Source: Porpolomopsis calyptriformis
Taxonomy: Eukaryota; Basidiomycota; Agaricomycetes; Agaricales; Hygrophoraceae
Direction: 5' to 3'
Assembly: GCA_951640195.1 (NCBI GenBank)
Contig: OX621173.1
Coordinates: 1,857,242-1,921,241 of the forward strand
Length of the DNA: 64,000 bases
This document shows positions 56,396 through 64,000 of this stretch, piece after piece; position 1 is the first letter of the stretch, and the number at the start of each line of letters is the position of its first letter. Both the position numbers and the translations under genes were made by a program. The notes under the pieces are model-generated. The model ran no database searches, was not told where the DNA came from, and was given only the letters and a program-made list of their open reading frames with translations.

Positions 56396-57533
56396 GAGGA
56401 AGGAAAGAGGGCGAAGGGGGGGGGGGAGGGGGAGAGACGGGGATGATGAGGGGAGGGAAGAAAGATGAGTTTCGCAGAGAGGAAGGGCCGAAGATGAATG
56501 GATGATTTATACAAGGAGCATCATGCTAATGCCTAATTTGGAAGTAAATGGAGGATATTAAAACTCCGAAATCGCAGCCGAGGCTTCTGCCGACAACTCC
56601 GATGGGTGTGAACGATTGCCATCAAGGCACTCTGAGAGGTCTGATATGGTAGGAAGGTGCCAGCGGGGGGATCGATGGGGGAGGGTAGCACGGAATGGGA
56701 GACCGTTCACTCTCATATGGGCGTTCCATACCATACACAACAGCACATTATTGATCGGACAAGGTCAGTCTATTCACCATTGTCCGATCAATTCATTCTT
56801 CACTCACTTTGGTTCGCCTTGTAGCTCTAAACTCGCCTCCCAATATTCGACATCCTCACAACCATCCATCTGAGCATCCACAGCCTGAGCCGTCTGTCAA
56901 CGGTCATCAATCCATTTTGTATAACTTCCCCAGGCCAACACCCAATTGCCAACACTATCAGCTCCATTTAGTGCGTGTAAAAATAACATTCATGTAGATG
57001 CTCATATATATCATAGTGTCTTATCAATTCGTCTGCTCCGCCGCCCGACACTACAAGCGAGTACAACATTGCCCTCCCTCGGTATAGCTTTCATGACAAC
57101 AACAACAGTCCGCTCGGTTTCAACTGTCATCGACAGCGTCACTGCTTCAGACCAACCGTGACCCCAAACTCGCCTTCAAACCTCCCAATCGCTCGGCATC
57201 AGCCTTTCTGTCACTGTGCCCAGCCAATCATTAGTCACCACCAAAGTGCAAGAGATCGATACCCCTCAGGAGTAATTCGCAAAATCTCAAGGTGATACAC
57301 ATCAGCGCTCATATCTCAGATTAGTTTACCGGGACGTGCCTCTCGGCAGCTGTTTGACAGGTGATCTACAATCGGTCTTCAGTTGAAACGACCGTGGGTC
57401 CAACTCTGGCACGAAGCGTCATCTACTTGACTGGCCCGTGCTGCCCTACTCGGTCAAGACAACATCGTGTCGCTTCTAGCACAAGTCCAAGCGGTTAGTA
57501 CTTTTATTCACATCACGATCACACCCTAGACGT
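56396..57533. other. Intergenic, no clear N-terminal exons for the downstream relic
   Basis: The 5' exons of a TRAPPC11-type gene would be expected here, but I find only short frames broken by stops. Confidence 0.4.
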
Positions 57534-60500
57534 TTGAATTCACATTCCAGAGTTGATACCGACCTCAATTTGATGTTGAATTACCAGAGTCCTGATCGTT
57601 GGCGTTCGAGAGGGATTGGTTCCCTGTCTGCCTCGATACTGACAGCAAGGCCGCTACGTCCTGAGGGGTGGACTGTGCGCTATGAATACAAGATGGCATG
57701 CTTTGCAGAGTTTCGAGGCGAAGACGAGGTTGCACTCAAGTACGTGTTATCTTCTTGTTCCTTCTCTTCCCCCTTTACCAGAGTTCAGACATTGGCAGGA
57801 TGCATACGCAATGCTTATTGTCATGTTTGCCTCCACGGCGATTCTCCCACCTCGCACGAAACGTTGGGCGGAGGCCAAGGTACTTGCAGATTGTATTAAC
57901 GTGAAGGTAAATCCCTCTATCTAGCAATCTCGGCCTAAAATTTAGAACGTCCTCGAAAATTCTCATCCGATCTCAGGTCTCAAAGCTCTATCTTTATAAT
58001 AACGAGCACACGCTTGCGCTCTCGCATCACAATACCCACGTCCACCGCTTTGCCGACTTTTCGCGTGGTTGGGGGATTGGTGAAGAGACGTACGAGTTTT
58101 GGAGCTGGATGGAAAGACAGTTGCGTATCATCCTTTCCTCGTCACTCCTCAAGTTTCAAACAGTATTTTCGATACTCCAGATACCGTGTCTTTGCCGAAT
58201 TACTCGAGCAGGGCACGCAATCCACACTCGCCATCCCATCTCATCTCCCCGCCCCTGTATTCTTATCCTCCACCCCACGCTCTTCCGTACCTTTGACCAT
58301 CCAACGCTGGGATAAATGCGAGTCATGCATTGCAGCATCCTGGGTACTATTATCACATGGCAGCTCGGTACACTGAATTGAGAAGGGAACGTTTTCTGGC
58401 TGCTCTGAAGATGGGGGTAAGCATGCAAATATCAGACGATGTCTGGTTGATCTGATTATGGTGCAGGCCCTGCAGACCTCTCCCGGATTCGTGAACGAGA
58501 AGAAGGTGGATCATCTAACGATCATCTTGGAGGTCCGTATCATCCTCTTGGCCAAACTCATTGCGCAGCCGGTTCAAAGACAATTGCCCCTGTTTTTTTC
58601 CTCGTTGTCAACTGCAGCTATACACAAAGTCATACGAGTTATTCAAAAAGTACAGTCCGATAAACGGGCAGAATCAGAGCCAAGGCCGGCTGACTATGTG
58701 GATCGCGTACCGGATTGCCCAGACTTATTACGAAGCTGGCAAGTTTGACATAGGCCGTCAGGTACATCCTTATTTTCTCTCGGGAGAATTGAAGCATAGA
58801 GTGACTGTCGCCGATCAGGTTTTTTGAACGCATCGCCAAGACCTATCGTCGTGAACAATGGGCTCATATGCTGAGGCCGTTACTCGCAACCTGGCATTCC
58901 TGTGCCCAACGGCTTGGGGACGTGGAGTTGAGCATTCGGTTACTTGTTGAGATGCTCGGCCACGGTCTGTGTTCATCCTTGTGGTTGAAATTTCTTCCTT
59001 TTCTCTGATATCTTTTTGTTGCCTGTGGTATGGCTGGTTTACAGGGTTGGCTGATGGAAAGGATGCGGGTAATTTGGAAAGCAAGTTAGTGTCTGTGCTG
59101 CAGGTACGAGTCTCGTGGTTCGTCCTGGCATTCTTCCTTATAGGTATCGTTTAGAATACGGTACCTGCAAATCCAGAACATCCTTTAGTCGTTGATCTCT
59201 CCGAGGCATTGCCAATATGTAAGTTCGCCTTTCCTTATGAGAATAACAAATCGTTGTGTTTATCTTACATGTTACTTCTGTCCTGAAACTGAACTCATAC
59301 AGTTGATTCTACTGTGGCATTCTGGACGCCGGAGGTCCACGTGGGTGAGCGGGCAGCTTTTCAATTGTTGTTGACTGCTCCAAGGAATGCCACGATATCT
59401 GCACTACCGATCTCAGAATTGAAGGTGCTGTTTGGGGAGGGTGTTAATCCAGTGGTGATTAAACATGTGCCCCGAGATTTTGAAGAAGCTGTACGAACCG
59501 TCAACTTGGGTCACGTTAGCCCATCGGAGGCGGAGCATGCGGGGGAAACGCGAGTTGGAGACGTGTTGTAGTCTTTACCGGAACGATGTCATCTAATGTG
59601 CCAGGCTCATTTAAGGTATGCGTCTTTTCGTTTGACGATGGTTTGAATTGACTTGACTTGGTCGGTTTAGATTTCGAAAGTGGTTCTGATTTTGAGGGAG
59701 AATACATGGTATATTGAAATACCATTCCACCCTCTTAGCTCGCGTATGGGAGTAGCGAGATGGTTGAGCCCACTGAATCCGATCCGTTTCACTGTTGTAA
59801 AGAGGGATGATGTTTCCACGTTGTTGTAGGTGCATTGATGACTCGCATTGGATTCCACGTTTTTAATCAGCGTTTTCTATGCACTAGGGTTCGACATAGA
59901 CCGCATCATGTGCTGATGTCGCTGGATCATCAGAATCCAGCATATCTGGACGAAGAGTAACCCATCTCCATCAATATTACAAATGCCGATAGCCAGGATC
60001 TGGAAATCGTCGTTGACGTGCTTCTTCAGCCCACTGAAATTGACCACGCTGGTCTGTGTTACCCATTCCGCGTCATGTTATTTGGTGCTGATGAGACCCC
60101 TCAGTCAACTACATCCTTATGGGTGGTGAACGTTCGTCGGGCTTAATTAAGGGCGCACCACTTGGCGTAATTGCGCCAAGAGTGAGTATCATTAAGTCAT
60201 TGTATCTGTTTAATTCAGGCACTCCTGGGAACCGTATGATCGACATTTCGATCAGATCCCTTTCTACAGCGACATCTTTAGAATCGATGACAGAGGGCTC
60301 GATGTTGAGCGAATTAGCGGATGCGAGTGAGATTCTGCAGACGCTAGTTGTCCAAACGGTGGAGCCAATAAAGGTGGTCTTTGACGTCTTGTATAGGAGG
60401 GCTCTGGGTCAGCGGCATGGATTAGCAGATCTGTCAACATTTGAGGACACATTTTGGGATGACGGAGAAGGTGGGGAGGCCATTGTCGATGCAAGGATGG

Positions 60501-61075
60501 AGTGTGTTGGACCTTGGAGGTTGGAGGCGGCTGGCATGCGACTAACCAAGGAAGTAAGCGAGATGAAGCATTTTCAACTTGATTGATTCTTACGTCATGT
60601 TAACGATGGAAATCATGCCAAGGTCATAGAAAATTTCATTGCGGGGAAGGAAGGCGACATGTTTCCGGCTGGTATGTTGGTTCTTAATGCTGACTTCGGA
60701 TATTGATCTCTTTGCACGCGGAATAGAATATTTACCAGGGGATGAGTTTTGCGACATGTGCCGGATCACGCTGGCTCCCGAGAGTGGCCAAGACTTTGAT
60801 CAAGTACCCATTCCGGGTCCTGGAAAGTACGAGATCAATTGGCGAAGGTGAGGATAGAGAGTTGCCTGTTGATGAACTTGAGTATCGATATTCACAGAAT
60901 CATGCCCAACGGCGAGCGCGGCCCCCTTTCTATGACTCGGCGACCCCTGCCTGCATTACGACCACCAACAGCCGGGTTGGTAGCGCATCTGAGTGTTCAG
61001 GGACCCATTATCAACAAAATGACCAAAATGCTGGCACAAAATTAATTCAAAATTCTTTGGGGGATCGTTAGGGCA
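57534..61075 (+). pseudogene. TRAPPC11-like (foie gras/gryzun) gene, disrupted and truncated
   Basis: Coding pieces in order match the TRAPP subunit 11 family: YEYKMACFAEFRGEDEVALK, HWQDAYAMLIVMFASTAIL and RTKRWAEAKVLADC (foie gras core), LSIRLLVEMLG, VGERAAFQLLLTAPRN, VVFTGTMSSNVPGSFK, IRFTVVKRDDV, PISINITNADSQDLEIVV and, at the end, LPALRPPTAGLVAHL. Many introns fit. But there are breaks: TAG at 59569-59571 after RVGDVL with a frame change, and TAA at 59958-59960 where a Tyr codon is expected (LDEE-stop-PISI). The N-terminal part is not found, and the gene stops where the satellite-rich region begins. TRAPPC11 acts in ER-Golgi traffic; a complete copy should exist elsewhere in the genome. 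A real but unusual gene with splice sites I missed is the alternative. Confidence 0.65.
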
Positions 61076-61289
61076 TCCCAATACAATCAGTTTAAGCCAT
61101 AAATTAAAAAAATCGGCGGTCCCATTCTTGAGATATATGTAAAATACTCCATTTATACCATTATGCAGCCCAGCTATTGTATTGCACTCTATAAATCACA
61201 ATTTCATGTCCATTCGATAGGCACAGTGAACTAATGGTGGGCCCACAGAAAATTCCGATTTTTAGAGCATTTGGTATGTCGTGGTGGAA
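61076..61289. other. AT-rich junction
   Basis: AT-rich sequence between the truncated gene and the satellite array; early degenerate units may begin here. Confidence 0.4.
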
Positions 61290-63200
61290 GATAGTAAGGT
61301 TTTAGGAGGAGGCATAAGTATAAGTAGCTATAGACTGCTCTAAAAATCGGGGTTTCATATTCAATCGATAGCCCCAGTGTCATAGAGGTGGGGAATACAA
61401 AAATCCCGATTTATGGACCATTTGGGGTACCGCAATCAGTGATATAAGGGGTATGGGGGGGTATATCTCCAACTTATCACAGAGCTCTTTAAAAATCAGG
61501 ATTTTATGTTCAATCGATAGCACTAGTGTCACAGATACTGGGAATACAAAAATCCTGATTTATAGACCATTTGGGGTACCGCAATAAGCTATATAAGGGG
61601 TATGGGGGGGTATATCTCCAACTTATCACAGAGCTCTTTAAAAATCAGGATTTCATGTTCAATTGATAGCAGTAGTGTCATAGAGGCTCGGAATAACAAA
61701 ATCCTGATGTATAGGCAGAATAAGGTACCGCAATAAGCTATATAAGGGGTATGGGGGGGTATATCTCCAACTTATTACAGAGGTCTTTAAAAACCTGGGT
61801 TTTATATTCAATCAATAGCCCCAGTGTCATAGAGGTGGGGAATACAAAAATCCTAAGTTATAGACCATTTGGGGTACCGCAATCAGTTATATAAGGGGTA
61901 TGGGGGGGTATATCTCCAACTTATTACAGACATCTTTAAACATCATAATTTCATGTTCAATCAATAGCACTAGTGTCATAGATGCTCGGAATAACAATAT
62001 ATGGGTAGAATAAGGCACTCCAATAAGGTATATAAAGGGTATGAGGGAGTATATCTCCAACTTATCACAGACCTCTTTAAACATCACAATTTCATGTTCA
62101 ATCAATAGCACCAGTGTTATAGATGCTCGGAATAACAATATATGGTCAGAATGAGGTACTGCAATAAGCTATATAAGGGGTATGGGGGAGTATATCTCCA
62201 ACTTATCACAGACCTCTTTAAACATCACAATTTCATGTTCAATCAATAGCACCAGTGTTACAGATGCTCGGAATGACAATATATGGACAGAATGAGGCAC
62301 TGCAATAAGCTATATAAGGGGTATAGGGGGGTATATCTCTAACTTATCACAGAGCTCTCTGAGCATCAGGATTTCATGTTCAATCAATAGCACCTGTGTT
62401 ACAAACATTGGGAATAGTCCAATCATCGTGTGTAGATAGACTGGGGTGCCGCAAGAAGTATACAGGAGGTAGGGGGGGGTATACCTTCAAGTTATCACAG
62501 AGCTCTCTGAGCATCAGGATTTCATGTTCAATCAATAGCATTAGTGTTATAAACATTGGGAATAGTCTAATCCTCGTGTATGGATTGACTAGGGTGCCGC
62601 AATAAGTATATAAGATATCATGGGGTGGTATACCTTTAACTTATCAGAGAGCTCTCTAAGCATCAGGATTTTATGTTAAATCAACAGCATTAGTGTTACA
62701 AAGGTCAGGAGTAGTCTAATCCTCATGTGTGGAATGATTGGGGTATAGTATGTAAGAAGTATCGGATGATATACCTTCAACTTATCACAGAGCTCTCCGA
62801 GTATCAGGATTTTATGTTCAATCAATAGCATGAGTATTACAAAGGTTAGGAATAGTTCAATCATCATGTGTGGATTAACTAGGGTGCCGCAATAAGTATA
62901 CAACAGGTATGGGAGGGTATACCTTCAACTTATCAGAGAGCCCTCTAAGCATCAGGATTTTATGTTCAATCAATAGCATTGGTGCTACAAACATCAGGAG
63001 TAGTCCAATCCTCATGTGTGGAATAATTGGGGTACCGTAATTAGCATGCAAGAGGTATCAGAGGTTATACCTTCAACTTCTCACCGAGCTCTCTAACCAT
63101 CAGCATGTTATGTTCAATCAATAGCATTAGTGTGATAACATCCCAGAATAACCACATCCCCATGGGCAGACTGATTGGGGTACCACAATGAGCAGTGTAA
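61290..63200. repeat. Satellite array, units of about 141-149 bp, roughly 13 copies
   Basis: The mark GTATATCTCC (later GTATACCTTCAA) recurs at 61461, 61610, 61759, 61908, 62049, 62190, 62331, 62479, 62628, about 62769, 62918 and about 63065, giving steps of 149, 149, 149, 141, 141, 141, 148, 149, 141, 149 and 147. Each unit contains a G-run, AACTTATCACAGAG, CATCAGGATTT.ATGTTCAAT and a TAGCA...GTGT block. The left units are the most alike, while the right ones drift. The units are AT-rich with few CpG. On the minus strand each carries the coding-like string LLIEHEI..F...CDKLEIY, which stays in frame across the 141-bp units. Confidence 0.9.
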
Positions 63201-63250
63201 CACATATAGGTAGAATAGACCTGTGAATATATAATCTTCAAATCGATACA

Positions 63251-64000
63251 TTAGCTACTAGATTGCTCTGATCCTGGCTCATCTGTGTACTCTAATGAAT
63301 CGGAATCGGAATCAGACTCTAAATCTGCCCGTTCCCTAGCAGCCTTGACTCTTGACTGAGATCTACCTACTATATGTCTTCCTGAACCTGAATCTTCTCT
63401 CTCCGCATCTTTCCTAGCAGCGTTCATTCTTGACCGAGTTATCCGCACACCACTCACCCCCTTTCTTCCCTCGTCTTTCTGGGCAGCCTTGGCCTTTGAG
63501 CGAGTAACCCTAACCTGTTGCTCTTTCCTGCTCTCTGAACCTGAAGGATTGTTGTCTGCTTTCCGTCTCACAGGAGGCTTTCGTTTTTGGTAGATTTTGG
63601 CAGACTTTCGGCTCCGAATAGGTGGTTTTATCGATCTCCCCAAGGTTTCATCTAGTCGTCTCTGAAGTATATTCTTTGAAGCATGAGGCCTTTTTAGGAC
63701 CTGAGTTCGTGGACGCGCAGCCACCTCTTTCCCAATTTCTTCAATCCGATAGAACTTTGAATTCGAAATAAAGTTGATCTTGCCTGATTTCATCCCCCAT
63801 ATGACTTGTTTCCCCTTTTTATTCGATAGGCCACCTACAGGAAGGCATTGTAACTGGCCAAATATATTGTCCAATTCACGGCAGAGCTGATCACCTTCAT
63901 CCATATCCCAATCCACAAGATATTGGTGGTAAGTGGAGATATATCCTCCAGGCTGGGTGTATGGTTTCCAGACTGAATTCTCTGGGATCTGGATAGTTTG
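63251..64000 (-). CDS. C-terminal part of an unknown basic protein (5' end outside window)
   Basis: The frame is open from the right edge (63998 or so) to the stop at 63251-63253, about 250 residues. The beginning looks folded (YISTYHQYLVDWDMDEGDQLC, LSNKKGKQVIWGMKSGKINF). The last 130 residues are strongly basic, with three degenerate repeats of RVTRSKAKAAQKDEGRK, RITRSRMNAARKDAERE and GRSQSRVKAARERADLE, ending in an acidic Ser/Asp run. This could be a nucleic-acid-binding tail. It reads away from the right edge and stops just before the satellite. Possibly mobile-element derived; I do not recognise it. Confidence 0.6.
   Translation of the reverse strand, partial: QTIQIPENSVWKPYTQPGGYISTYHQYLVDWDMDEGDQLCRELDNIFGQLQCLPVGGLSNKKGKQVIWGMKSGKINFISNSKFYRIEEIGKEVAARPRTQVLKRPHASKNILQRRLDETLGRSIKPPIRSRKSAKIYQKRKPPVRRKADNNPSGSESRKEQQVRVTRSKAKAAQKDEGRKGVSGVRITRSRMNAARKDAEREDSGSGRHIVGRSQSRVKAARERADLESDSDSDSLEYTDEPGSEQSSS

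Noticed and set aside
61290..63200. Telomere or CRISPR array
   Set aside because: No TTAGGG-type short repeats, and the units are long, adjacent and without spacers, so it is a satellite.

Overview
The window is nuclear DNA of a filamentous basidiomycete, almost certainly an Agaricomycete (mushroom-forming fungus). The signs are many 48-70 nt GT-AG introns, the basidiomycete-restricted DUF6699 family, F-box proteins, a Crinkler-type effector, a BTB protein of the mushroom type, MATA-type HMG-box factors and a nuclear-encoded mitochondrial DNA polymerase. Exon joins were worked out by hand from splice consensus and reading frame; there is no transcript support.

Layout. 1-357: 3' end of an unidentified gene. 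2.1-20.3 kb: a gene-poor accessory stretch dominated by DUF6699 genes (2133, 13297, 15897, 17644, 19302), one of them fused in frame to an F-box protein (7284-9581), with a decayed second F-box copy (3715-4890), a decayed HNH gene (5278-6477) and three long hairpins. 20.9-32 kb: a rearranged nuclease-rich island. It holds a six-exon PD-(D/E)XK-like gene, an HNH_2 gene, a Crinkler/RHS-type gene (ubiquitin-like header, P-loop NTPase, nuclease domain) with a late frameshift, an atypical kinase, and two inverted copies of the NAA10 N-acetyltransferase gene. The copy at 30920-31778 is intact. The copy at 23857-24714 is a pseudogene in a segment that has lost CpG, with a CGA to TGA nonsense change.

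32.3-54 kb is mostly conserved: an HMG-box factor, a tRNA-Thr(CGT) with a short intron, mitochondrial DNA polymerase gamma, another DUF6699 gene, a small hypothetical, a secreted/membrane protein with a Pro/Ser stalk, a WD40 relic, a His/Ser-rich protein, a BCS1-like AAA ATPase, a secreted tandem-repeat protein with Kex2-type sites and a BTB protein. 54.6-56.4 kb: a second HMG-box factor. 57.5-61.07 kb: a disrupted, 3'-truncated TRAPPC11-like gene, then a satellite of about 141-149 bp units (61.29-63.2 kb), then the 3' part of an unknown gene running off the right edge.

The most interesting parts are the inverted NAA10 duplication with one CpG-depleted arm beside three different nuclease-fold genes, the Kex2-type repeat precursor at 51036-52018, and the spread of DUF6699 genes with an F-box fusion.
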